Shown: in pieces, positions 1 through 11,735 of the stretch
Layout of the letters: every line of letters starts with the position of its first letter
How positions within the stretch are numbered: position 1 is the stretch's first letter
Assembly: GCA_030770545.1 (NCBI GenBank)
Contig: JAUCMP010000033.1
Span: 492,851 to 556,850, forward strand
Source: Macropodus opercularis
Lineage: Eukaryota; Chordata; Actinopteri; Anabantiformes; Osphronemidae
Direction: 5' to 3'
Length of the DNA: 64,000 bases
Translations under genes and position numbers: made by a program
Notes under the pieces: model-generated
The model's input: the letters and a program-made list of their open reading frames with translations, nothing else
Databases searched by the model: none
What the model was told of the DNA's origin: nothing

Positions 1-1795
1 ACGGACTCAATTGAACCACCAATCCTACGATTGGTAGACAACTGTTCTGTCTCCTGAGGAAGTCAGGTCTAGAGGTCAGAGGCATCTGAAACACCAAACC
101 TATGATTGGTGAAACATTGTTTTGTCTCCTGAGGAACTCAACTCACAGAGACATAGTCAATGAAATCACAAAACCTACGATTGGTGAAACACTGTTTTGT
201 CTCCTGAGGAACTCAACTCACAGAGACATAGTCAATGAAATCACGAAACCTACGATTGGTGGTCAAATGCCGTGTCACTTGTGGAACACAAATAGCACAG
301 TCAAATTCCATTGAAACACCGATCCAATGATTGCTTTGTGACTGACCTGTCTCCTACGGAACCGAGTCAGTTGACCCACCAAACCTACGATTGCTGGACA
401 ACTGTTCTGTCTGCCGAGGAAGTCAGGTCTAGAGGTCAGAGGCATCTGAACCACTAAACCTATGATTGGTGAAACACTGTTTTGTCTCCTGAGGAACTCA
501 ACTCACAGAGACATAGTCAATGAAATCACGAAACCTACGATTGGTGAAACACTGTTTTGTCTCCTGAGGAACTCAACTCACAGAGACATAGTCAATGAAA
601 TCACGAAACCTACGATTGGTGGTCAAATGCCGTGTCACTTGTGGAACACAAATAGCACAGTCAAATTCCATTGAAACACCGATCCAATGATTGCTTTATG
701 ACTGACCTGTCTCCTACGGAACCGAGTCAGTTGACCCACCAAACCTACGATTGCTGGACGACTGTTCTGTCTGCCGAGGAAGTCAGGTCAAGAAGTCAGA
801 AGTATCTGAACCACCAATCCTACGACTGGTGGACCACTGCTCTATAACCTGAGGAACACAAGGAATAGAGCCAGAGACATTTCACCCACCAACTCAATGA
901 CTGGAGAACAACTGCTCTGCTCCCTCTGTAACTCAGGTCAAGTAGTAGGCGTCAATGGAACCACCGACGACTGCTCTGTACCTTGACAAACTCAAAAACA
1001 ACAAAGCGTTATTAAAAACACCTATCCTCCGATAGGTGGGCGAATGCTTTGTCCCTTCCGGAACACAAACAACACAGTAACAATCATTTGAACAAGTGTT
1101 TCAATGAATGGCTGACAACTGACCTGTCTCCTAAGGAACGGACTCAATTGAACCACCAATCCTACGATTGGTAGACAACTGTTCTGTCTCCTGAGGAAGT
1201 CAGGTCTAGAGGTCAGAGGCATCTGAAACACCAAACCTATGATTGGTGAAACATTGTTTTGTCTCCTGAGGAACTCAACTCACAGAGACATAGTCAATGA
1301 AATCACGAAACCTACGATTGGTGAAACACTGTTTTGTCTCCTGAGGAACTCAACTCACAGAGACATAGTCAATGAAATCACGAAACCTACGATTGGTGGA
1401 CAAATGCCGTGTCACTTGTGGAACACAAATAGCACAGTCAAATTCCATTGAAACACCGATCCAATGATTGCTTTATGACTGACCTGTCTCCTACGGAACC
1501 GAGTCAGTTGACCCACCAAACCTACGATTGCTGGACAACTGTTCTGTCTGCCGAGGAAGTCAGGTCAAGAAGTCAGAGGTATCTGAACCACCAATCCTAC
1601 GACTGGTGGACCACTGCTCTATAACCTGAAAAACACAAGGAAAAGAGCCAGAGACATTTCACCCACAAACTCAATGACTGGAGAACAACTGCTCTGCTCC
1701 CTCTGTAACTCAGGTCAAGTAGTAGGCGTCAATGGAACCACCGACGACTGCTCTGTACCTTGACAAACTCAAAAACAACAAAGCGTTATTAAAAA

Positions 1796-1815
1796 CACCT
1801 ATCCTCCGATAGGTG
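1796..1815. repeat. Dyad symmetry at satellite monomer junction 8/9
   Basis: CACCTATC, a 4-base CTCC spacer, then GATAGGTG: a perfect 8-bp inverted repeat exactly across the boundary of monomers 8 and 9. It is present in nearly every unit of the array. Position 4063-4281 carries a variant (CCGAAAGG) that breaks one pair. Confidence 0.85.
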
Positions 1816-1931
1816 GGCGAATGCTTTGTCCCTTCCGGAACACAAACAACACAGTAACAATCATTTGAACAAGTGTTTCAATGAATGGCTGACAACTGAC
1901 CTGTCTCCTAAGGAACGGACTCAATTGAACC

Positions 1932-1949
1932 ACCAATCCTACGATTGGT
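1932..1949. repeat. Dyad symmetry at satellite monomer junction 10/11
   Basis: ACCAATC, a 4-base CTAC spacer, then GATTGGT: a perfect 7-bp inverted repeat across the boundary of monomers 10 and 11. Compared with the junction 8/9 dyad, the fourth stem position is changed on both arms (A-T versus T-A), so pairing is kept. Confidence 0.85.
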
Positions 1950-4900
1950 AGACAACTGTTCTGTCTCCTGAGGAAGTCAGGTCTAGAGGTCAGAGGCATC
2001 TGAAACACCAAACCTATGATTGGTGAAACATTGTTTTGTCTCCTGAGGAACTCAACTCACAGAGACATAGTCAATGAAATCACGAAACCTACGATTGGTG
2101 AAACACTGTTTTGTCTCCTGAGGAACTCAACTCACAGAGACATAGTCAATGAAATCACGAAACCTACGATTGGTGGACAAATGCCGTGTCACTTGTGGAA
2201 CACAAATAGCACAGTCAAATTCCATTGAAACACCGATCCAATGATTGCTTTATGACTGACCTGTCTCCTACGGAACCGAGTCAGTTGACCCACCAAACCT
2301 ACGATTGCTGGACGACTGTTCTGTCTGCCGAGGAAGTCAGGTCAAGAAGTCAGAAGTATCTGAACCACCAATCCTACGACTGGTGGACCACTGCTCTATA
2401 ACCTGAGGAACACAAGGAATAGAGCCAGAGACATTTCACCCACCAACTCAATGACTGGAGAACAACTGCTCTGCTCCCTCTGTAACTCAGGTCAAGTAGT
2501 AGGCGTCAATGGAACCACCGACGACTGCTCTGTACCTTGACAAACTCAAAAACAACAAAGCGTTATTAAAAACACCTATCCTCCGATAGGTGGGCGAATG
2601 CTTTGTCCCTTCCGGAACACAAACAACACAGTAACAATCATTTGAACAAGTGTTTCAATGAATGGCTGACAACTGACCTGTCTCCTAAGGAACGGACTCA
2701 ATTGAACCACCAATCCTACGATTGGTAGACAACTGTTCTGTCTCCTGAGGAAGTCAGGTCTAGAGGTCAGAGGCATCTGAAACACCAAACCTATGATTGG
2801 TGAAACATTGTTTTGTCTCCTGAGGAACTCAACTCACAGAGACATAGTCAATGAAATCACGAAACCTACGATTGGTGAAACACTGTTTTGTCTCCTGAGG
2901 AACTCAACTCACAGAGACATAGTCAATGAAATCACGAAACCTACGATTGGTGGACAAATGCCGTGTCACTTGTGGAACACAAATAGCACAGTCAAATTCC
3001 ATTGAAACACCGATCCAATGATTGCTTTATGACTGACCTGTCTCCTACGGAACCGAGTCAGTTGACCCACCAAACCTACGATTGCTGGACAACTGTTCTG
3101 TCTGCCGAGGAAGTCAGGTCAAGAAGTCAGAGGTATCTGAACCACCAATCCTACGACTGGTGGACCACTGCTCTATAACCTGAGGAACACAAGGAAAAGA
3201 GCCAGAGACATTTCACCCACCAACTCAATGACTGGAGAACAACTGCTCTGCTCCCTATGTAACTCAGTTCAAGTACTAGGCGTCAATGGAACCACCGACG
3301 ACTGCTCTGTACCTTGACAAAATCAAAAACAACAAAGCGTTATTAAAAACACCTATCCTCCGATAGGTGGGCGAATGCTTTGTCCCTTCCGGAACACAAA
3401 CAACACAGTAACAATCATTTGAACAAGTGTTTCAATGAATGGCTGACAACTGACCTGTCTCCTAAAGGACGGACTCAATTGAACCACCAATCCTACAATT
3501 GGTAGACAACTGTTCTGTCTCCTGAGGAAGTCAGGTCTAGAGGTCAGAGGCATCTGAAACACCAAACCTATGATTGGTGAAACACTGTTTTGTCTCCTGA
3601 GGAACTCAACTCACAGAGACATAGTCAATGAAATCACGAAACCTACGATTGGTGAAACACTGTTTTGTCTCCTGAGGAACTCAACTCACAGAGACATAGT
3701 CAATGAAATCACGAAACCTACGATTGGTGGACAAATGCCGTATCACTTGTGGAACACAAATAGCACAGTCAAATTCCATTGAAACACCGATCCAATGATT
3801 GCTTTATGACTGACCTGTCTCCTACGGAACCGAGTCAGTTGACCCACCAAACCTACGATTGCTGGACAACTGTTCTGTCTGCCGAGGAAGTCAGGTCAAG
3901 AAGTCAGAGGTATCTGAACCACCAATCCTACGACTGGTGGACCACTGCTCTATAACCTGAGGAACACAAGGAAAAGAGCCAGAGACATTTCACCCACCAA
4001 CTCAATGACTGGAGAACAACTGCTCTGCTCCCTCTGTAACTCAGGTCAAGTAGTAGGCGTCAATGGAACCACCGACGACTGCTCTGTACCTTGACAAACT
4101 CAAAAACAACAAAGCGTTTTTAAAACACCTATCCTCCGAAAGGTGGGCGAATGCTTTGTCCCTTCCGGAACACAAACAACACAGTAACAATCATTTGAAC
4201 AAGTGTTTATATGAATGGCTGACAACTGACCTGTCTCCGAAGGAACGGACTCAATTGAACCACCAATCCTACAATTGGTAGACAACTGTTCTGTCTCCTG
4301 AGGAAGTCAACTCACAGAGACATAGTCAATGAAATCACGAAACCTACGATTGGTGAAACACTGTTTTGTCTCCTGAGGAACTCAACTCACAGAGACATAG
4401 TCAATGAAATCACGAAACCTACGATTGGTGGACAAATGCCGTGTCACTTGTGGAAAACAAATAGCACAGTCAAATTCCATTGAAACACCGATCCAATGAT
4501 TGCTTTATGACTGACCTGTCTCCTACGGAACCGAGTCAGCTGACCCACCAAACCTACGATTGCTGGAGAACTGTTCTGTCTGCCGAGGAAGTCAGAGGTA
4601 TCTGAACCACCAATCCTACGACTGGTGGACCACTGCTCTATAACCTGAGGAACACAAGGAAAAGAGCCAGAGACATTTCACCCACCAACTCAATGACTGG
4701 AGAACAACTGCTCTGCTCCCTCTGTAGCTCAGGTCAAGTAGTAGGCGTCAATGGAACCACCGACGACTGCTCTGTACCTTGACAAACTCAAAAACAACAA
4801 AGCGTTATTAAAAACACCTATCCTCCGATAGGTGGGCGAATGCTTTGTCCCTTCCGGAACACAAACAACACAGTAACAATCATTTGAACAAGTGTTTCAA

Positions 4901-5639
4901 TGAATGGCTGACAACTGACCTGTCTCCTAAGGAACGGACTCAATTGAACCACCAATCCTAAAACTAAACTACATTAAGATATACTACACCACACTGGACT
5001 ATTGTAAAGTACACTACACTATATTAGACTATATTAAATTATAGACTATTAGACTATAGTACATAATGTTAAACTATATTAAGATATACTACACCACACT
5101 GGATTACTGTAAACTAAACTATATTAAACTACACTACAACTAGACTATACTACAGTACACTACACTATATTAGATTATTCTAATTCTACTACACTATAGT
5201 AGACTATGTTACACTACACTTCAATAAACTATTGCTCTATACTGCACTACACTGGACTATTGGAAACTAAAGTAGATTACACTATAGTACACTCCACTAA
5301 CCTACACTTTAACAGGCTATAATATACTATACTTTACTTCACTATATTATATAAAATAAACTACATTATACTAAACTAAACTACACTAGAATATATGACA
5401 CTATTCTAAACTACACTATACTAGAGTATATTAAGTTAGACTGCGTTATACTAAACTACACGATAATATATTACACTACTCTAAACTAGACTAGAAAATA
5501 TTTGACTTTACTACACTATATTAGACTATATCACACTAAACTGTACTAGACTACAATAAATTAAACTATATTTATTATAGTAAAGTATTATAAACTAAAC
5601 TATACTGTATTACACTACATTAAACTACACTAGAATTGT

Positions 5640-5750
5640 CAAACAATTTACTATTTTTTTGTAATTATTAACTTTTTTTCTGACTGTCTGTCCGCTGCTG
5701 CTGGGTCACCAGAATTTCCCCACTGCGGGATAAATAAAATTCCTATCTAG
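5640..5750 (+). mobile_element. Possible LINE/SINE 3' tail fragment
   Basis: Non-repetitive island inside the AT-rich field, with a CTGTCTGTCCGCTGCTGCTG stretch followed by TTTCCCCACTGCGGGATAAA and ATAAAATTCC. The TTTCCCCA..G.GGGA..AATAAA pattern resembles the 3' ends of fish L2-type LINEs and the SINEs that share their tails. This is motif recognition only; no body of the element is visible. Confidence 0.35.
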
Positions 5751-6210
5751 AGTATATTACACAATGCTAAATTATAGTAATGAGGACTATTCTAAACTAA
5801 ACTACACTACAACAGGCTATATTATAATGTATTACAGTACACTACATTAGACTATTCTAAACTACACTAGACTACACTCTACTTGACCATGTTACACTCT
5901 ACTACACTATACTATATTAGACTATACTACACTGTACTAAACATTATACTTCTCTATACTAAACTATATTACACCACAATAAACAATATTACTATAAAGC
6001 ACACTCTACTAGCCTATATTACACTCTACTACACTAAAATATATTACACCTTGCTAAACTACACTATATGAGAGTATATCAAGTTAAACTACATTGTACT
6101 AAAACTACACTATACTATATTACATTACTCTAAACAAAACTAGACTATAACAGACCATATTACACTACACTAGACAATATTACTCTACATCAAAACTACA
6201 CCATAACAGA

Positions 6211-6546
6211 CTTTAGTACACTCGATTATAGTAAAACTGTACTATACTAAACTACACTATACTACAGTATAATACCCTATATTAAACTACACTATAACAG
6301 ACTTTAGTACATTAGATTATAATACATTAAACTACAGTATACTACACTATACTACAGTATAATACCCTATATTAAACTACACTATAACAGACTTTAGTAC
6401 ATTAGATTATAATACATTAAACTACAGTATACTACACTATACTACAGTATAATACCCTATATTAAACTACACTATAACAGACTTTAGTACATTAGATTAT
6501 AATACATTAAACTACAGTATACTACACTATACTACAGTATAATAAA
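6211..6546. repeat. 90-bp tandem repeat within the AT-rich field
   Basis: The segment starting ACTTTAGTACATTAG recurs at 6301, 6391 and 6481 with an exact 90-bp spacing and almost no divergence. A more diverged upstream copy starts near 6211. Perfect identity inside a degenerate background points to recent local expansion. Confidence 0.9.
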
Positions 6547-7150
6547 CAACACCAAATTACACTAGACTATTCTAGCTACACTAGACAATATTACTCTCTA
6601 CTACACTACATTAAACCACATTAGACTATATTACACCTATATATATCTACTACATATACTAAAGTACACTACTCTAGACTATACTACACTACCAGACACT
6701 AGACTATTCTAAGCTATACAAGCCTATATTACACAATGCTAAACTATAACAGAGTACGCTAGACTATTCTAAACTATACTAGACTATGTTACACTACACT
6801 AAACTATAGTACACAATGTTATACTATATTAAGATATACTACACCACACTGGACTATTGTAAACTAAATTATATATTATATTACAATACAACTTGAGTAT
6901 ATTACACTATATTACAGTACACTACACATTAGACTATTCCAAACTATACTAGACTACACTCTACTAGACTATCTTACATCTATGCTAAACTACACTACAG
7001 TATACAATACAGTACAGATTATATTATAATACTAGTACAATATTATACTAAACCAAACTAGACTATATGACTCTACACTAAATCAAACTCCACTACACTA
7101 CCCCACACACTATAACATACTATACTTTACTTCACTATACTAGATAGTAC

Positions 7151-7397
7151 AATACTACTGCTAGACTGCTACTATGACGACACCACTCTTACGATAACAC
7201 TACTACAAAAAACAACACTACTCCTACTAATACACTAATACAATACTACCACTAATCGAAGACTACTACTACCACGCAACCATTACACTACTACACTGAA
7301 TACTACTACATGCATACTAAAAAACTACTTTGAGTACTACACTTATACTACTACGACAACACTGCTACTGCTAGACTAGTACAGCTGTTGCAACACG
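7151..7397. repeat. Degenerate CTA/ACT trinucleotide-like DNA
   Basis: Short ACTACTACT- and CACTACTAC-type words, progressively more regular toward the 40-bp minisatellite that begins at 7398. It probably reflects decayed copies of the same family. No gene is visible. Confidence 0.7.
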
Positions 7398-9445
7398 ACT
7401 ACTAATACTACACTACAGCTACCACTAGTAAGACACTACTACTAATACTATACTACAGCTACCACTAGTAAGACACTACTACTAATACTATACTACAGCT
7501 ACCACTAGTAGGACACTACTACTAATACTACACTACAGCTACCACTAGTAGGACACTACTACTAATACTACACTACAGCTACCACTAGTAGGACACTACT
7601 ACTAATACTACACTACAGCTACCACTAGTAGGACACTACTACTAATACTACACTACAGCTACCACTAGTAAGACACTACTACTAATACTACACTACAGCT
7701 ACCACTAGTAAGACACTACTACTAATACTATACTACAGCTACCACTAGTAAGACACTACTACTAATACTACACTACAGCTACCACTAGTAGGACACTACT
7801 ACTAATACTACACTACAACTACCACTAGTAGGACACTACTACTAATACTACACTACAGCTACCACTAGTAAGACACTACTACTAATACTATACTACAGCT
7901 ACCACTAGTAAGACACTACTACTAATACTATACTACAGCTACCACTAGTAAGACACTACTACTAATACTATACTACAGCTACCACTAGTAAGACACTACT
8001 ACTAATACTACACTACAGCTACCACTAGTAGGACACTACTACTAATACTACACTACAACTACCACTAGTAGGACACTACTACTAATACTACACTACAGCT
8101 ACCACTAGTAGGACACTACTACTAATACTACACTACAGCTACCACTAGTAGGACACTACTACTAATACTACACTACAACTACCACTAGTAGGACACTACT
8201 ACTAATACTACACTACAGCTACCACTAGTAAGACACTACTACTAATACTATACTACAGCTACCACTAGTAAGACACTACTACTAATACTATACTACAGCT
8301 ACCACTAGTAAGACACTACTACTAATACTACACTACAGCTACCACTAGTAAGACACTACTACTAATACTATACTACAGCTACCACTAGTAAGACACTACT
8401 ACTAATACTACACTACAGCTACCACTAGTAAGACACTACTACTAATACTACACTACAGCTACCACTAGTAGGACACTACTACTAATACTACACTACAGCT
8501 ACCACTAGTAAGACACTACTACTAATACTATACTACAGCTACCACTAGTAAGACACTACTACTAATACTATACTACAGCTACCACTAGTAGGACACTACT
8601 ACTAATACTACACTACAACTACCACTAGTAGGACACTACTACTAATACTACACTACAGCTACCACTAGTAAGACACTACTACTACTAATACTACACTACG
8701 GCTACCACTAGTAAGACACTACTACTAATACTACACTACGGCTACCACTAGTAGGACACTACTACTAATACTAGACTACGGCTACCACTAGTAGGACACT
8801 ACTACTAATACTACACTACAGCTACCACTAGTAGGACACTACTACTAATACTATACTACAGCTACCACTAGTAGGACACTACTACTAATACTAGACTACA
8901 GCTACCACTAGTAGGACACTACTACTAATACTACACTACAGCTACCACTAGTAAGACACTACTACTAATACTATACTACAGCTACCACTAGTAGGACACT
9001 ACTACTAATACTAGACTACAGCTACCACTAGTAAGAAACTACTACTAATACTACACTACAGCTACCACTAGTAAGACAGTACTACTAATACTATACTACA
9101 GCTACCACTAGTAAGACACTACTACTAATACTACACTACAGCTACCACTAGTAGGACACTACTACTAATACTATACTACAGCTACCACTAGTAAGACACT
9201 ACTACTAATACTACACTACAGCTACCACTAGTAGGACACTACTACTAATACTAGACTACAACTACCACTAGTAAGACACTACTACTAATACTACACTACA
9301 GCTACCACTAGTAGGACACTACTACTAATACTATACTACAGCTACCACTAGTAAGACACTACTACTAATACTACACTACAGCTACCACTAGTAGGACACT
9401 ACTACTAATACTAGACTACAGCTAAAACTAGTAAGACTACTACTA
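7398..9445. repeat. 40-bp ACT-rich minisatellite, about 51 copies
   Basis: Unit of 40 bp containing ACTAATACTA, CTACAGCTACC and ACTAGTA, repeated in exact phase from about 7401. One 3-bp ACT insertion near 8681 shifts the register. Variation is confined to a few positions: C, T or G before ACTACAGC; G or A within CAGCT; and A or G in (A/G)GACAC. Runs of copies with the same combination suggest block-wise duplication. The + strand is G-poor throughout. Confidence 0.97.
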
Positions 9446-9700
9446 ATATTCTTCTGCTATTAGGACACTGCTACTAATACTAGACTACAGCTAATACTAA
9501 AATAGTAGGACACTACCATGACTAGTACTACTTCTACTATTATACTACCATAACACAACTACTACTGTCCTACAGGTACAACACTAATACCATTACTACT
9601 ACACTTCTACTAGTACTATTCCCACTACTACTGCTACTACTAGTATGACCCTTCTGCTACTACTATGATACTACTACGACACTTCTACTACAATACTAAC
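9446..9700. repeat. Decayed CTA-rich flank of the minisatellite
   Basis: Irregular ACTACTACT-type words with partial matches to the 40-bp unit (TAGGACACTGCTACTAATAC near 9462). This is the degenerate right shoulder of the array and holds no coding signal. Confidence 0.7.
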
Positions 9701-10299
9701 TAAAAACTATTGAGTGGGTGGCCCAACAGCCCAGCAAGACTCATTGTACATGACACTAAAGACACAGGCCCCTCAGTATCACTGACAGAGTGGCCCAGCA
9801 TGCCAGCACACTCTGACCACTGCATCAATGACACAAACAACCCAGAAACACGTGTTTAAACAGAGAAAAACTACTTAACTACCTCCTCGATCCACAGCGT
9901 CCATGAGCGGTTTTCCTTCCCTGCGCAGCCTCGAAGGTCCAGTCTGTAGAGCTTGCTGCCTTTTCCGTGACTCGCTCCTGTCTGCATGTGAAAAGGAGGT
10001 TAGCAAGGCCCAATATCACTGGTTTAACAACAGTGTGTGACAGTGTGTTAGCAAACAGAAAAAGGTGCAGCTAAACATGCAGGCGAGGTCTGCATTTAGT
10101 TCACTGTTAGACACTGATGGTTTCAGTCGGCAGTTAATGTACCCACTCACTGACTAAAGCAGACGAACCAAACACTAGAAAGACAATGACTCCAACTTAT
10201 TACCTGTATCCAGCATTGAAAGACAGTTTAACAGTATATACAAGCACTTCAGGTTGACAGAACCACATATTATTCATCATTAAATTTGACAGAAGCATT
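9701..10299. other. Unique-looking noncoding DNA
   Basis: Mixed-composition sequence after the minisatellite. A short internal similarity is visible (GTGGCCCAACAGCCCAGCA near 9719 and GTGGCCCAGCATGCCAGCA near 9791). I see no supported gene, RNA or mobile element. Confidence 0.5.
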
Positions 10300-10403
10300 A
10301 AGATAAACTAAACACAAGAAATAAGAAATATAACTGAATAAACACTGAGCTCAGCTGGAAACAGCTGAAAGATTGTTGTCCCGTCGCTAGAGACGACAGT
10401 CTG

Positions 10404-10429
10404 TGACGTCACCTGTGTCGGAGGCCAAT
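10404..10429. promoter_or_regulatory. CRE-like TGACGTCA plus CCAAT, copy 1
   Basis: Perfect 8-bp CRE palindrome followed by CCAAT 13 bp later. The combination is typical of CREB/ATF plus NF-Y promoters. It is retained at the same spacing in the neighbouring duplicate. Function is inferred from the motifs only; no gene start is evident next to it. Confidence 0.4.
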
Positions 10430-10842
10430 AAGTAAGTTACCATTTTATCCCAGGGAATATAATTTTTAATTTTATGAACTTGAAAAACTAAACTAAATAT
10501 TTGTCAGTCGATAAGTCAGATAAGCATTTCGAGATCGTAGAGACACAAATTCATTACTGGCCAATTAGAAACTGGCAGCTAGCGAGCTACAGGTTAGCTA
10601 CCATCAGTAGCAGCATTGAGGCTAATGCCTAGCAAGTAAAATGCTGACTCATTCAGAGAGTCCTTCTATCGGTGAACATATCTAGTCTGTGTTTATCTGA
10701 ATAAACTAGAAATAAGACATATAACAAAGAATAAATACAGTAAAATTAACATTGAGCTCAGCTGGAAACATCTTACCTGTGTCTCTGTCTGTTGTCGAAA
10801 CAGCTGAAAGATTGTTGTCCCGTAGCTAGAGACGACAGTCTG

Positions 10843-10868
10843 TGACGTCACCAGGGTCAGAGGCCAAT
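10843..10868. promoter_or_regulatory. CRE-like TGACGTCA plus CCAAT, copy 2
   Basis: Second copy of the CRE/CCAAT pair in the 439-bp duplication. Both motifs are unchanged although flanking bases differ (ACCAGGGTCAG here, ACCTGTGTCGG in copy 1). Confidence 0.4.
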
Positions 10869-11145
10869 CAGTAAGCAAACATGTTATCCCAGGCAATATA
10901 ATTTTTAATTTTATAAAATTGAAAACTAACCTGAATATTTGTCAGTCGGTAAGTCAGATAAATATTTTGAGATCGTAGAGACACAAATTAATTACTGGCC
11001 AATTGGAAACTGGCAGCTAGCGAGCTGCAGGTTAGCTAACCATCAGTAGCAGCATTGAGGCTAATGCTTAGCAAGTAAAATGCTGACTAATTCAGAGTCC
11101 TTCTATCAGTGAATGTGTCCAGTCTGCGTTTACCTGAATAAAGGC

Positions 11146-11360
11146 CAATAGGCGACGCGGCTTCAACTTCTGTCTGTGTAAAACGAGGAAAAGGGATAAA
11201 GTCAAAGCTATCAGCTAGCATCTAGCAGCTGTCCCGCTAGCAGCTAGCAGCTAGCAGATACAGGTCAAAGGTCAGGGTGCGAAGTGGACGTTTCAGAGGC
11301 CTGAGTTGCTTTGATAGGCTTGGTTCACGTCACGTTCTGTTCCTGGGGAGGAATAAACAG
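11146..11360. repeat. Unique DNA with clustered AGCTAGC words
   Basis: At about 11207-11262 the words AGCTAGCA, GCTAGCAGCTAGCAGC and TAGCAGCTG cluster. The same GCTAGC/TTAGCTA words occur singly in the preceding duplication (10577, 11018). No gene is visible. Confidence 0.5.
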
Positions 11361-11735
11361 ATGATCATACTACACCAGGTTCCACTTGTATGTACATATT
11401 TGCATGATTGAATAAATATTTATACATGTTTTGTTAATTTAATAATTACATAGAGTCCTTCCTTAGGCTGGAAACACCCTGACACACATCTGGTCTCATT
11501 ACTCACCTTCTGGTTGAACTGCAGATGAGCTGTTCAGCCAGAAGGTGCTCAAAAACAGACACAACTCACTCAGACCTAAACACGTAAACTTTATTAGTCA
11601 GTCAAGGATGGACAAAAAAGTCAAACACATGATTATACTACATCAGGTTCATCTTGTATGTACATATTTGCATGACTGAATAATTATTTCTATATGTTTG
11701 ATTCTTATAATTAAATAGAGTTCCTTCAGTCAGCT
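11361..11735. repeat. Diverged local duplication, about 100 bp
   Basis: The stretch at 11361-11462 (CTTGTATGTACATATTTGCA core, ending in TAGAGTCCTTCC) reappears at about 11627-11730 (CTTGTATGTACATATTTGCA, ending in TAGAGTTCCTTC) at an offset of about 268 bp, with scattered substitutions. The sequence between the copies is unrelated. Confidence 0.75.

Larger units (their letters stand above)
1241..2017. repeat. Reference 777-bp higher-order unit, 11 monomers
   Basis: Cut at the recurring GA(T/C)TGG-type start, the unit resolves into monomers at 1241-1315, 1316-1390, 1391-1465, 1466-1525, 1526-1600, 1601-1675, 1676-1742, 1743-1807, 1808-1882, 1883-1942 and 1943-2017. Their lengths (75, 75, 75, 60, 75, 75, 67, 65, 75, 60, 75) sum exactly to 777. 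Monomers 1 and 2 are nearly identical; the others share a CTGTCTCCTGAGGAA-type core with clear divergence. Three levels are therefore visible: a 75-bp monomer, an 11-mer unit, and multi-unit blocks. Confidence 0.9.
1..4960. repeat. Complex satellite array, left field (777-bp units)
   Basis: Tandem satellite whose units start with GATTGGTGAAAC at 1241, 2018, 2795 and 3572, giving an exact 777-bp spacing. One shorter 360-bp loop lies at 104-463. The last units (about 4060-4960) carry their own variants: a deletion giving TTTTTAAAACACC, TTTATATGAATGG in place of TTTCAATGAATGG, and TCTCCGAAGG. The array stops abruptly inside a monomer at 4960, where AT-rich DNA begins. Short open frames of about 70 codons recur because most monomers are 75 bp (25 codons); they are not genes. 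Confidence 0.97.
4961..7150. repeat. AT-rich degenerate ACTA/TATTA low-complexity field
   Basis: About 2.2 kb built from short degenerate words such as ACTATACT, ACTACACT and ATATTAGAC, very poor in G on the + strand. No gene is supported. A 62-codon open frame at 5883-6071 is Tyr/Leu/Thr-rich by composition only. The field contains a probable retroposon tail near 5640-5750 and a 90-bp tandem repeat near 6211-6546. The same sequence begins again at 63947, at the right edge of the window. Confidence 0.9.
10300..11145. repeat. 439-bp tandem duplication with CRE and CCAAT motifs
   Basis: Two diverged copies (about 10300-10706 and 10707-11145) align at a constant 439-bp offset over most of their length. 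AAACAGCTGAAAGATTG starts at 10359 and 10798, and GCTAATGC at 10621 and 11060. Each copy keeps a full TGACGTCA palindrome (10404-10411; 10843-10850) and a CCAAT box about 20 bp further (10425-10429; 10864-10868). The surrounding sequence is diverged by substitutions and small indels. Confidence 0.85.
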
